Below, piece after piece: positions 27,405 to 35,869 of a stretch of DNA of 64,000 nt. The stretch comes from Candidatus Peregrinibacteria bacterium (GTDB lineage Bacteria; Patescibacteriota; Gracilibacteria; Peribacterales; Peribacteraceae). Each line of letters starts with the position of its first letter. Position 1 is the stretch's first letter. The DNA lies in contig JABGQH010000009.1 in the NCBI GenBank assembly GCA_018648865.1, positions 26,142 through 90,141 of the forward strand, in the 5' to 3' direction. The notes under the pieces were generated by a model. The model ran no database searches and was not told where the DNA came from. It saw only the letters and a program-made list of their open reading frames with translations. A program made the translations under genes and the position numbers.

Positions 27405-28211
27405 TTAAAGCCTATGCAGACCAATTCTTTTAGCTGTAACAATTAATCTGTCTTTTGTTGTTCCTATAGGGAAGCACGTCATCAACTTAAGTATCTTCTC
27501 ATCCTTTTGTTGCTTTAAAATTTCAGTTTCAGAAACTGGAATTACGTAGGATTCTTGAACAATGTATGTGATTCTAACCCCATCATCTATTAGATATATT
27601 GCATCTCCTTCTTTTAATGATGGAAGCGATCTAAAAATATTTCCATATATACTTTCTGCTGCACGTTCGTCTGGAGGGCTGCTATGACCTGCAATAATTA
27701 TTGAACCCATTTCACCAGGTAAAACAGAATGAGGATATGCAACAGCTCCTTTTAGGAGTCCTATTTGCATTTGCTCTTCTAACATACCCCATTTTCTAGA
27801 CTCCCAATAAGTGATAGACGGTAGCAAAACTGGAACACGTATGTTCAAAGAGGGGATTTGCAATGTAAAGGATCTTTGTAGCCCCCATTTTTCAAGTTCA
27901 TTTTCAGTTTTAGCATTGTCTTCTTCTGAATTTATCTCTCTTGTTTCTACAGTTATATTAACTGGTGCAGACTCATGTAATTCATTTTTATCGATTTCAT
28001 CTTCTATATTAATAAGTGATGCTTCTAAACTCTTTGTCTTAACATTGGAATATTCCAAGTAGCTTAAATTTCTGTTCCAAACATTTTCTTTTGATTCATA
28101 TGTATTGGAATATGCAATATTGGCGATTGCTAATGTCCAAAGCAAAGAGGAAACAACAACAGAGATCCCCGCAGCCGTATAAGCAAATTTCCAGTTTTGT
28201 TTTTGTGTCAT
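27405..28211 (-). CDS. Sortase family protein
   Basis: A 268-residue membrane-anchored transpeptidase. One N-terminal span (about residues 12-32), a charged linker, then the sortase barrel from about residue 115: opening LQIPSLNIRVPVLLP, catalytic His in AGHSS, Cys in LMTCFPIG and Arg in DRLIV. The order and spacing match the sortase at 257-1519. TATAAT lies 8 nt before the ATG. It is divergent from lgt, with both promoters in the 50-bp gap. Confidence 0.9.
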   Translation of the reverse strand: MTQKQNWKFAYTAAGISVVVSSLLWTLAIANIAYSNTYESKENVWNRNLSYLEYSNVKTKSLEASLINIEDEIDKNELHESAPVNITVETREINSEEDNAKTENELEKWGLQRSFTLQIPSLNIRVPVLLPSITYWESRKWGMLEEQMQIGLLKGAVAYPHSVLPGEMGSIIIAGHSSPPDERAAESIYGNIFRSLPSLKEGDAIYLIDDGVRITYIVQESYVIPVSETEILKQQKDEKILKLMTCFPIGTTKDRLIVTAKRIGLHRL

Positions 28212-28261
28212 TATGTATAATTATAACATATTATACTAAATATGTCTAACTCTTACATTAA

Positions 28262-29062
28262 ATGGTAAATCTTTCTATACTTAGATATATGATTCAATTC
28301 TTCCCATCTAGAGAGATAGCTGTCCAGATCCTTAGTTTAAGTATTCATTGGTACGGATTGCTCTATTTAATCTCCTTTTGGATAGCATATTTAATACTCC
28401 CCAGACTAGGTAGAAAGCGTAAATTGAACCTTACGCATGATGATTGGGCATCATTGCTCACATGGGCCGTAGTAGGTGTAATTGTAGGTGGTAGGCTAGG
28501 TTATGCTGTTTTATATGAACCTGTATATTTTTTAGCTAATCCATTAAAACTATTTGCAGTTTGGGAGGGCGGAATGTCGTCTCATGGAGGATTCGCTGGA
28601 GTTATTATCCTTTTATCCTATATTTTATGGGAGAGGCAGATTTCCTTAAAAAGGGTGGCTGATGTAGTAGTGATACCTGCTGCGATTGGCTTAGCTCTTG
28701 GCAGGCTAGGTAATTTTATTAATCAAGAGTTGTATGGGACTGTTACGACTTTGCCATGGGGTATGGAGTTTCCTTTAGCAGATGGAATTCGTCATCCACT
28801 TCAGATATATGGAATAATTAAAGATCTATTAATTGCTGGCGCTTGTTTCTGGTATTTAAATAGAAAGCCTATTTGTATTGGTAGAACGGCTGCTTTGTTT
28901 ATGATTCTTTATGGATCACTTAGGTTTTTACTAGAATTCATTCGTGATCAACAATATTCACTATTTGATTTAGGCATTATTACTTTAACTAGGGGGCAAA
29001 TGTATACACTTCCAATTTTGGTTCTTGGTTTGTTTTTGTGGGTTAAATGTAAGGATGAATAG
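28262..29062 (+). CDS. lgt: Prolipoprotein diacylglyceryl transferase Lgt
   Basis: Transfers diacylglycerol to the lipobox cysteine of prolipoproteins at the membrane. Seven or so hydrophobic spans; motifs HWYGLLY, GGRLGYAVLYEP, SSHGGFAG, the core LGRLGNFINQELYG and YGSLRFLLEFIRD are in family order. Length 266 aa is normal. Predicted substrates in this window are the lipobox proteins at 18327, 22906 and 49787. Its stop codon lies inside an AAGCTT-type intergenic repeat. Confidence 0.96.
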   Translation: MVNLSILRYMIQFFPSREIAVQILSLSIHWYGLLYLISFWIAYLILPRLGRKRKLNLTHDDWASLLTWAVVGVIVGGRLGYAVLYEPVYFLANPLKLFAVWEGGMSSHGGFAGVIILLSYILWERQISLKRVADVVVIPAAIGLALGRLGNFINQELYGTVTTLPWGMEFPLADGIRHPLQIYGIIKDLLIAGACFWYLNRKPICIGRTAALFMILYGSLRFLLEFIRDQQYSLFDLGIITLTRGQMYTLPILVLGLFLWVKCKDE

Positions 29063-29126
29063 CTTTAAGACTTAAGCTTTAAGCTATAAAAAAATACTTA
29101 AAGCTAAAAGCTCATAGCTGATAGCT
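29059..29126. repeat. Dispersed AAGCTT-rich repeat, copy 1
   Basis: Shares AAGACTTAAGCTTTAAGCT (19 nt) and AAAATACTTAAAGCT with an inverted copy at 51177-51251. It overlaps the lgt stop and the last codons of the MurE-type gene. Confidence 0.7.
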
Positions 29127-30384
29127 TTGCTTTTGCTACCTCTCTTTCATCCCAATCAACTGCTCCTCCAATTTTGTTCATTGTGCTAAATGGGCCCATG
29201 CCGCATAGAACAACTGCGTCGCCTTCTTTCGCATTTTCAAAAAGGAAGGAGATTGCCTCACTTCTGTCAAAAATCTTATACGCTTCGCATTTAGATTGAT
29301 CTATTCCATTCCACACTTCATCAAGTACTGAATGAGGATCTTCTCCGTAGGTTTCATCCTCTGTAGCAACTACGAAGTCCGCAAGATCACTACATATCTG
29401 ACCAACTATTGGTCTCTTCTCTTTCATTCTATCTCCACAGCTAGAGCAAAGAACCATTACTCTTCCGTTCCCTCCAACTATTTGTCTAAGTGTGTTTAGA
29501 GTTTTTTCGTATGCATTAGGTGAAACTGCAAAATCTACAAATACAGAGAAAGGTTGTCCTTCATCTATCATCTCCATTCTTCCTGGGATACTACTAAAAT
29601 CGCTTAATGCTTCTACAGCTTCTAAAACAGATATGCCACAAGCTTTGGCACATCCAATTGCACACAAAGCGTTTTGAATGTTGAACAGACCAGGAATTGG
29701 GATAGATAGATTGATATTTTCATCGTTATTATTAATCAATGCAGTACATTTTGTATTTGAGGCTTTAATTTCTTTTGCTTGAACATCTGCAGCCTCCTCT
29801 GTATCTGAAATTGAGATTGTTTTGCCTTTTAAAATAGAAGAGAAATATCCAAAAGATTCATCCGAAGCATTAAGTACTTTAGTTCCGTTTTTACTAAGCA
29901 TTCTAAGCAAAATTGCTTTATCTTTTATATATTGCTTCATTGAACCGTGATAATCCAAATGCTCTAGCGAAATATTGGTGATAGTTGCAATACTAGGAAA
30001 AGTCCAACTTGAACGTCCTTGTACAAGTCCATGAGAAGACATCTCTACGACTGCATGCGTGCATCCCCTTTTAACAAGTTTTCTTAGAAACTTTTGGAGA
30101 ACGAAAGGGCTTATAGATGTTAAATGCGTAGAATTTTCCTCAACTTCATCTTCTATTTGAACAAATGCTGTAGATGCTGCACCTGCTCTAATCCCATTTT
30201 TCTTTAGAATATGAGCAATCATTCCAGCAGTAGTGGTTTTACCATCTGTACCAGTTACGCCTATCACAGTTAGTTTCCTAGCAGGAAAACGGTACTTAAG
30301 TGCTGCAATCAATGCTTTAGATTGATGCCAGCCGAGTCTAAGTGGGCTCCTGTTGCCTATATATTTTTTTAAGAACTTAATCAC
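29104..30384 (-). CDS. murE: MurE-type Mur ligase
   Basis: Adds the third residue to the peptidoglycan stem peptide in the MurE reaction. The ATP loop GVTGTDGKTTTAG (about residue 42), HAVVEMSSHGL, ITNISLEHLDYHGS (with the carbamylated-lysine region DYHGSMKQYIKDK) and the domain-3 segment FVDFAVSPNAYEKTL identify a MurE-like enzyme. It is short (426 aa): most of the usual N-terminal UDP-binding domain is missing, and the meso-DAP selecting DNPR motif is replaced by EDETYGEDP, so the amino acid added is uncertain. The start overlaps the preceding riboflavin-kinase gene by 8 bp. C-terminal codons come from the dispersed repeat. Confidence 0.75.
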   Translation of the reverse strand: MIKFLKKYIGNRSPLRLGWHQSKALIAALKYRFPARKLTVIGVTGTDGKTTTAGMIAHILKKNGIRAGAASTAFVQIEDEVEENSTHLTSISPFVLQKFLRKLVKRGCTHAVVEMSSHGLVQGRSSWTFPSIATITNISLEHLDYHGSMKQYIKDKAILLRMLSKNGTKVLNASDESFGYFSSILKGKTISISDTEEAADVQAKEIKASNTKCTALINNNDENINLSIPIPGLFNIQNALCAIGCAKACGISVLEAVEALSDFSSIPGRMEMIDEGQPFSVFVDFAVSPNAYEKTLNTLRQIVGGNGRVMVLCSSCGDRMKEKRPIVGQICSDLADFVVATEDETYGEDPHSVLDEVWNGIDQSKCEAYKIFDRSEAISFLFENAKEGDAVVLCGMGPFSTMNKIGGAVDWDEREVAKAKLSAMSF

Positions 30385-30766
30385 TGAGTATCATTCTACA
30401 GGCTTCTATGTCTTGCTCAATCTGGTTCTTTAGTTCTTCTGGCCCTTTAAAATTTTGTACTTCTCTTAAATATTGCATAACAGTAATAGTTATCTCTTTT
30501 GGAAGTGATTCTAGATATGAATCAAGTAGATGAATTTCACATGCTCTGGTGTCATTAAAAACAGGTCTGTCTCCGTAATGCATTACTCCAATATAAATAT
30601 TATCATCATCACAGACTTTCACTAAACAGGCATAAATCCCATCATCCATCTCTTCTGGGACAGCAGCCATATTTACGTTGATAGTTGGAATTCCGAGTTC
30701 TTTCCCGCCTCTGTCTGATCCAGTAATTGCAGAAGCTGTGAATGTTAGTGGTAGGGGAGTTGTCAT
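30377..30766 (-). CDS. Stand-alone riboflavin kinase domain
   Basis: Corresponds to the C-terminal half of bacterial RibF, which phosphorylates riboflavin to FMN. Motifs: GGKELGIPTINVN (Mg-ATP PTxN motif), DGIYACLVKV, YIGVMHYGDRPVFN, the catalytic-acid strand CEIHLLDSYLESL and MQYLREVQNFKGPEELKNQIEQD at the end. The N-terminal FAD-synthetase (nucleotidyltransferase) half is absent, so it would make FMN but not FAD. Only 129 aa; overlaps the MurE-type gene by 8 bp, implying coupled translation. Confidence 0.8.
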   Translation of the reverse strand: MTTPLPLTFTASAITGSDRGGKELGIPTINVNMAAVPEEMDDGIYACLVKVCDDDNIYIGVMHYGDRPVFNDTRACEIHLLDSYLESLPKEITITVMQYLREVQNFKGPEELKNQIEQDIEACRMILSD

Positions 30767-30831
30767 AGGTTCAGTTTACATTATTTACATAAAGACTATA
30801 TGTTTTATATGAAGATTGAAATATAGGTATG

Positions 30832-30837
30832 TATACT
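30832..30837 (+). promoter_or_regulatory. -10 box of the cysteine-rich array
   Basis: TATACT ends 8 nt before the first ATG of the array, the same box and spacing as seen at the internal junctions of the array. Confidence 0.6.
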
Positions 30838-30845
30838 ATTATTAA

Positions 30846-32525
30846 ATGAAAAAGATATGCACAAAGTGTTCGGCAGGATTTGAGATCACAGAAGAAGATA
30901 TTGATATGCTGAGTGATTTAAGTCCTGTGATTGGAGGGAAGAAATACGAAATTCCACCACCAACGCTTTGTCCTAGGTGTAGATCCAAAAGAAGGCTATC
31001 TCATGTTAACCAATTAAATTTATATGAGAGGAAATGTAATCTAACTGGAGCAAGCATTATTTCAAATATTAGACCTGAGTTGCCTTATAAGGTATATCGC
31101 CAAGAAGATTGGTACAGCGATAAGTGGGATCCATTAGATTATGGAATGAATTTTGATTTTAATAGACCATTTTTTGAACAATGGAATGAGCTTGTATTAA
31201 ATGTTCCACTCCCCAATCTATTTACAGGATATGAATTTGATGAAAATTGTGAATATACAAACCACGCAGGTAAAAATCAGAATTGTTATTTGGTTTTTGA
31301 TTCAGATGAAGACAGAGACTGCTATTACAGCTACAGCATAAATCAGTGTGTAAATTGTATGGACTGCTATCGAACTAGGAAGTCTGAATTATGTTATGAG
31401 TGTGTTGATTGTGTTAAATGTTATGAGTCTTCATTCTTACAAGATTGTAATAATTGTAGCTCTAGCATGTTTTTAAAAAACTGTACTGGATGTAAAAACT
31501 GCTTGATGTGCTCTAACATGAACAATAAAGAATATTTTGTAGAAAATAAAAAAGTTTCAAAAGAAGAGTTTGAAAACTTTAGATCATTATTGGGTTCATA
31601 TGCTTCTTTAAAGAATGCAAAAGAAAGGTTTATGAAATTAAAATTAGAGTATCCACAAAAATATATACATGGGATTCAAAACGAAGATGTAGTAGGGGAT
31701 TACCTAGTTAATTGTAAAAATGCATATATGTGCTTCGATAGCGAGGACTTATGGGATTGCAGGTATGTTTGCCAAGGTTTTATGCCTCTAAAAAATTGTA
31801 TGGATATAGATGAATGTGGAGAGGCAGAAAAGTTGTATGAGTGCACGGTTTGTGGTTACCAAATTAATTCCTGTTGCTTCTGTGACCATACATTAGGAAT
31901 GATGACTGACCTTTTATATTGTTCCCATTGCCCACATACTACAGATTCATTTGGTTGCAGAGGTGTTCAAAGAAAGGAGTACTGCATTCTAAATAAGCAA
32001 TATACAAAAGAAGAATATGAAGAATTGGTACCTAGGATTATTAATCACATGATTGAAACAGGTGAATGGGGCGAGAACTTTCCATCCACAACATCTAAAT
32101 ACGCATATAACGAGACGATGGCTCAAGATCATTATCCACTAAATAAAGAGCAGGCAGTTAAAGAAGGTTTAAATTGGCTAGATGATGAAAAGAAGATTGA
32201 TCAATACATGGGTCCAGTAAATGTATTACCAGATAATGTGAAAGATGCCCCCGATGATGTTTGTAAAAAAATCTACATTTGTGAGGAATCAGGTGAGCCA
32301 TATAAAATTATTCCTCAGGAACTTTCGTTTTATAAAGAATTAAATTTACCATTACCTAGAAAAGGTTTCTTTAAACGTAATAAGGATAGAATGAAGTTAA
32401 GAAGCCCAAGAAAATTATATGGCAGGAAATGCGAAGAGTGCGGAATTGAATTCATGACTTCTTATGCATTAGATAGAGAGGAAAAAATCTTTTGCGAATC
32501 CTGTTACCAGAAAGCTCTAATATGA
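30846..32525 (+). CDS. Cysteine-rich zinc-ribbon paralogue 1
   Basis: First of eight tandem paralogues; family function unknown. By my count it has about 42 Cys in 559 residues and no signal peptide. Order: zinc ribbon A (CTKCSAGFEIT ... LCPRCRSKRR, residues 4-50, similar to the zf-trcl type); partly lost ribbon B (KCNLTGASI); Cys-rich repeat domain 1 (about 130-230: CVNCMDC, CYECVDCVKC, CTGCKNCLMC) closed by NNKEYFVEN-KVSKEEF; domain 2 (about 290-400) closed by RKEYCILNKQYTKEEYEELV; GEWGENFP...YNET; degenerate ribbon A' (CEESGEPYKI); intact ribbon B' (CEECG...CESC). Unlike genes 2-8 it ends QKALI, not LKEVY, and its stop overlaps the next start by 4 bp (ATGA). Confidence 0.85.
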   Translation: MKKICTKCSAGFEITEEDIDMLSDLSPVIGGKKYEIPPPTLCPRCRSKRRLSHVNQLNLYERKCNLTGASIISNIRPELPYKVYRQEDWYSDKWDPLDYGMNFDFNRPFFEQWNELVLNVPLPNLFTGYEFDENCEYTNHAGKNQNCYLVFDSDEDRDCYYSYSINQCVNCMDCYRTRKSELCYECVDCVKCYESSFLQDCNNCSSSMFLKNCTGCKNCLMCSNMNNKEYFVENKKVSKEEFENFRSLLGSYASLKNAKERFMKLKLEYPQKYIHGIQNEDVVGDYLVNCKNAYMCFDSEDLWDCRYVCQGFMPLKNCMDIDECGEAEKLYECTVCGYQINSCCFCDHTLGMMTDLLYCSHCPHTTDSFGCRGVQRKEYCILNKQYTKEEYEELVPRIINHMIETGEWGENFPSTTSKYAYNETMAQDHYPLNKEQAVKEGLNWLDDEKKIDQYMGPVNVLPDNVKDAPDDVCKKIYICEESGEPYKIIPQELSFYKELNLPLPRKGFFKRNKDRMKLRSPRKLYGRKCEECGIEFMTSYALDREEKIFCESCYQKALI

Positions 32526-34174
32526 AAAACTCTTGCAGCGAATGCTCGGCAAAATTTGAAGTAACAGATAGTGATTTAGAATTCTTTGGTAAATTTAAAT
32601 ACCCCATATCTACACCTACTCTGTGTCCGGCCTGTCGAGTACAAAGGAGGATGTCTTGGAGGAACGATAGAACTTTCTACCATCGAAAATCCTCCTTATC
32701 AAAAAAACAGATGGTATCTATTTATCCAGAAAATACCCCTTGGCCTGTATATCTACAGAGTGAGTGGTATAGCGATAAATGGAATCCTTTGGATTATGGA
32801 ATTGAATTTGATTTTAGCGTTCCATTCTTTACTCAGTTTAAAGAGCTAATGATGACAGTACCTAGACTGGGTATGGATTTAATTAATTGTGAGAACAGCG
32901 AATATTGTAATTACTGTGGTGATGATAAAAACTGTTATTTAGATATTGCAGGTGAGGCCAATGAAGATTGTTACTTCTGTTTATTTACTAAATATTCAAA
33001 AAATTGCTTAGACTGCACATTCGCTTATCATTCAACTCTGTGTCATGAATGCATACAGGTTTACAACTCATATGCATGTAGGAATTCTATGTACTTAGAT
33101 AACTGCAGTGATTGCGCATTTAGTTTCGATCTAAAAGGATGCAAGAACTGCCTACTTTCTATTAACCTTCGTAATAAAGAATATTATATTTTGAACGAAC
33201 CTCATACAAAGGAGGAATATGAAAAGAAACTTTTAGAATTAAATTTGAGTTCTAATGAAGCACTAAAAAGTGTTCATGATATTTGGAAAAAAATGAGAAT
33301 TGAAAATGGAATCTATAGAGACATGTACACCTTGAATTGTGAAGACTGCACAGGAAATAACGTTAAGACATCAAAAAATTGTCATGGATGTTACAACACA
33401 ACAGACTCAGAAGATTGTAAATATTTATATGATGTCCTAGATGCAAAGGACTGTCAGGATTTAAATTACTCACTTTATAAACCAGAGGTAGCATATGAAC
33501 TCTGTTCAACGTTAAATATGACTTATAGCGCCTTCTGCTACGCTTCTCATTACAGTAATAATTGTTTCTATTGTGATAAGACAAATCATAGTAGCAACTG
33601 TTTTGGTTGTATTGGATTAGACCATATGGAGTATTGCATTCTGAACAAGCAATATACAAAGGAAGAATACGAAGAATTGCTGCCAAGAATTATCGCATAC
33701 ATGGAAAAAACTAAAGAATGGGGACAGTTCTTTCCAGTTACACTTTCACCATATGGATATAACGAAACTGTTGCCCATGAATACATGCCACTAACTCAGA
33801 AAGAGGTAGAGAAGAATGGTTGGGTTTGGACGTTGCAAGAAGAAAAGGAAAGTTACATGGGTCCAGAAGTACAAATACCAGATACAATTTCGGATGTAAG
33901 CGATGATATTTGTAATGAGCTTATAACCTGCGATAAAAGTGGTAAGCCTTTTAAGATAATTCCACAAGAGCTTAAATTTTATCGCGAGCAGGGGATTCCA
34001 ATACCTAGGAGGTCCCCAATGCAAAGGCATACAGATAGAAATGACCTAAGAAATCCACGCAAGCTCTGGGACAGAAAATGTGATAAGTGCTCAAATGATA
34101 TTCAAACAAGTTACAGTCCAGATAGGCCAGAGAAGGTTTTTTGTGAGGAATGTTATCTAAAAGAGGTATACTAG
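32522..34174 (+). CDS. Cysteine-rich zinc-ribbon paralogue 2
   Basis: 550 residues when started at MKNSCSECSAKFEVTD (32522), which aligns with the other copies; the ORF-track start adds 10 residues that read from gene 1. Ribbon A is intact (CSEC...CPAC) but its inter-knuckle loop is shorter, lacking the SPIxxGKK segment of the sisters. Ribbon B is wholly lost (KSSLSKKQM, no Cys). Domain 1 closes with LRNKEYYILNEPHTKEEYE and domain 2 with MEYCILNKQYTKEEYEEL. The invariant block reads KEWGQFFP...YNET. Ribbon A' has one Cys (CDKSGKPFKI); ribbon B' is intact (CDKC...CEECYLKEVY). The last codons contain a TATACT that fits as the promoter of gene 3. Confidence 0.85.
   Translation: MKNSCSECSAKFEVTDSDLEFFGKFKYPISTPTLCPACRVQRRMSWRNDRTFYHRKSSLSKKQMVSIYPENTPWPVYLQSEWYSDKWNPLDYGIEFDFSVPFFTQFKELMMTVPRLGMDLINCENSEYCNYCGDDKNCYLDIAGEANEDCYFCLFTKYSKNCLDCTFAYHSTLCHECIQVYNSYACRNSMYLDNCSDCAFSFDLKGCKNCLLSINLRNKEYYILNEPHTKEEYEKKLLELNLSSNEALKSVHDIWKKMRIENGIYRDMYTLNCEDCTGNNVKTSKNCHGCYNTTDSEDCKYLYDVLDAKDCQDLNYSLYKPEVAYELCSTLNMTYSAFCYASHYSNNCFYCDKTNHSSNCFGCIGLDHMEYCILNKQYTKEEYEELLPRIIAYMEKTKEWGQFFPVTLSPYGYNETVAHEYMPLTQKEVEKNGWVWTLQEEKESYMGPEVQIPDTISDVSDDICNELITCDKSGKPFKIIPQELKFYREQGIPIPRRSPMQRHTDRNDLRNPRKLWDRKCDKCSNDIQTSYSPDRPEKVFCEECYLKEVY
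34167..34172 (+). promoter_or_regulatory. TATACT box inside the end of paralogue 2
   Basis: The codons GTA-TAC-TAG (Val-Tyr-stop) contain TATACT with 8 nt to the next ATG. The preceding AAAGAGG could alternatively act as a Shine-Dalgarno 14 nt upstream. This junction shares a 59-nt identical stretch with the next one. Confidence 0.5.
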
Positions 34175-34180
34175 GCACCA

Positions 34181-35863
34181 ATGCAGAAAAAATGCTGTAA
34201 ATGTCCGGGATCGTTTGAAATAACTGACGAGGATTTAGTATTTTACGACAAAGTTTCACCAATAATTAATAAAAAGAAACACAGAATACCAACTCCTACT
34301 CTATGCACACCCTGTAGAGAGCAGAGGCGTTTAGCAATCCCGAATGTTAGAAACTTCTATTCTAGAGAATGTAATCTTTGTCAGAAGATGATGGTATCAG
34401 CATATGCATCCGATCAACTATTTACAGTCTATTGCCAAGAATGTTGGTGGGGTGATAAGTGGGATGAATTAACTTACGGTGTTGATGTTGATTTCTCACG
34501 TCCATTTATCGAGCAGATGCAAGAATTACAACTAAAAGTGCCACGGCTTACCTTGATGAATAAGGCTGCAGAGAACAGTGAGTTCTGTAACTACGCAGGA
34601 TTCAACAAGAATTGTTATCTAGCAATTGCTGGTTCGTGGTACAACGAAGATTGTTTATATGGAACGTGTTTCGATCACTCAAAAAACTCTGTGGATTGCT
34701 CATTTCTTTCTTACGGAGAATTGTGTTACGAATGCATCTATGGCACTAAATTATACAATTGTGTTTACTGTGTTGATTCCTCTGATTCCTCAGATTGTCT
34801 ATTTTCATTCAATTTAAGAGGTTGTAGAAATTGCATTCTAAGCAGTAATATACGTAACAAACAGTATTACATACGTAATAAGCAATGCACTAAGCAAGAA
34901 TTTGATGAAATCAGGAGTATGATTTCTAGGTACGAAATCTTCCAGAAATATCTAACAGAGTTTCACAAGTGGAGAAAAACACTCTTGCGTCCAGCTAACT
35001 ACAATATTAACTGTGAAGATTGTATCGGCGACTATCTGCGGAATTGCAAAAATGTAGTAAACGGCTTTATTGGAAATGGGGTAGAGGATGCAAAAAATGT
35101 TTTCATGGTTGAGTATTCAAAGGATTTTATGGACTGTTGTTTTGCAGGTTACGATAATGCTCAACTTTTCTATGAATGCATAGCCGCTGGTATAGGAGGG
35201 CAGCGTAATCAATTCTGTTTTCAGAATTGGTCATGCAATGACATACTTTATTGCGATACACCACAGTCATCATCAGACTGTTTCGGTTGCATTTGTATTC
35301 GCAATAAACAATTTTGTATTCTAAATAAGCAATATTCAAAGAACGAATACCAAGAGTTAGTACCAAGAATCATAGATCTTATGAAAAAACATGGAGAGTG
35401 GGGAGAGTTCTTTCCATCTAGCTATAGTCCATTCGCTTATAACGAGACATTTGCTCAAGACTACTATCCTCTAGCCAAAAAAGAAGCACTAATGAATAAT
35501 CTAAAATGGAGAGAGGACACTAATGAAATATTAAAAGTAGATCGAACTATACCTTCTAGTAATCTACCTGATTCTATCCATGACATTCCAGATGATATTC
35601 TTAATTGGGCTGTAATATGTGCAGAAACTGGTAAGCCGTACCGTATTGTAAAACAAGAACTTTACTATTATCGTTCACAGAACCTACCAGTTCCTCGATT
35701 ACACTACGATGCTCGCAATAAGCATCGCATCCAATTACACAATTTGAATAAGATACACAAAAAGCAATGCGACAAGTGCAACAAAGAAATGCATACAGTT
35801 TATTCAACTGATTGTTCTGAAACAGTTTTTTGTGAGGAATGTTATCTAAAAGAGGTATACTAG
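34181..35863 (+). CDS. Cysteine-rich zinc-ribbon paralogue 3
   Basis: 560 residues, starting 6 bp after paralogue 2. This is the only copy whose N-terminal second ribbon is complete: CNLCQKMMVS...VYCQECWW gives CxxC-CxxC where the sisters have CDLTGK or nothing, showing that this position was once a zinc ribbon in the family. Ribbon A is intact (CCKC...CTPC). Domain 1 closes with IRNKQYYIRNKQCTKQEF, domain 2 with IRNKQFCILNKQYSKNEY. Invariant block GEWGEFFP...YNET. Ribbon A' is degenerate (CAETGKPYRI, then RLHYDARNK); ribbon B' is intact (CDKC...CEECYLKEVY). Confidence 0.85.
   Translation: MQKKCCKCPGSFEITDEDLVFYDKVSPIINKKKHRIPTPTLCTPCREQRRLAIPNVRNFYSRECNLCQKMMVSAYASDQLFTVYCQECWWGDKWDELTYGVDVDFSRPFIEQMQELQLKVPRLTLMNKAAENSEFCNYAGFNKNCYLAIAGSWYNEDCLYGTCFDHSKNSVDCSFLSYGELCYECIYGTKLYNCVYCVDSSDSSDCLFSFNLRGCRNCILSSNIRNKQYYIRNKQCTKQEFDEIRSMISRYEIFQKYLTEFHKWRKTLLRPANYNINCEDCIGDYLRNCKNVVNGFIGNGVEDAKNVFMVEYSKDFMDCCFAGYDNAQLFYECIAAGIGGQRNQFCFQNWSCNDILYCDTPQSSSDCFGCICIRNKQFCILNKQYSKNEYQELVPRIIDLMKKHGEWGEFFPSSYSPFAYNETFAQDYYPLAKKEALMNNLKWREDTNEILKVDRTIPSSNLPDSIHDIPDDILNWAVICAETGKPYRIVKQELYYYRSQNLPVPRLHYDARNKHRIQLHNLNKIHKKQCDKCNKEMHTVYSTDCSETVFCEECYLKEVY
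35856..35861 (+). promoter_or_regulatory. TATACT box inside the end of paralogue 3
   Basis: Same GTA-TAC-TAG arrangement and identical GCACCA spacer before the ATG of paralogue 4. Confidence 0.5.
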
Positions 35864-35869
35864 GCACCA

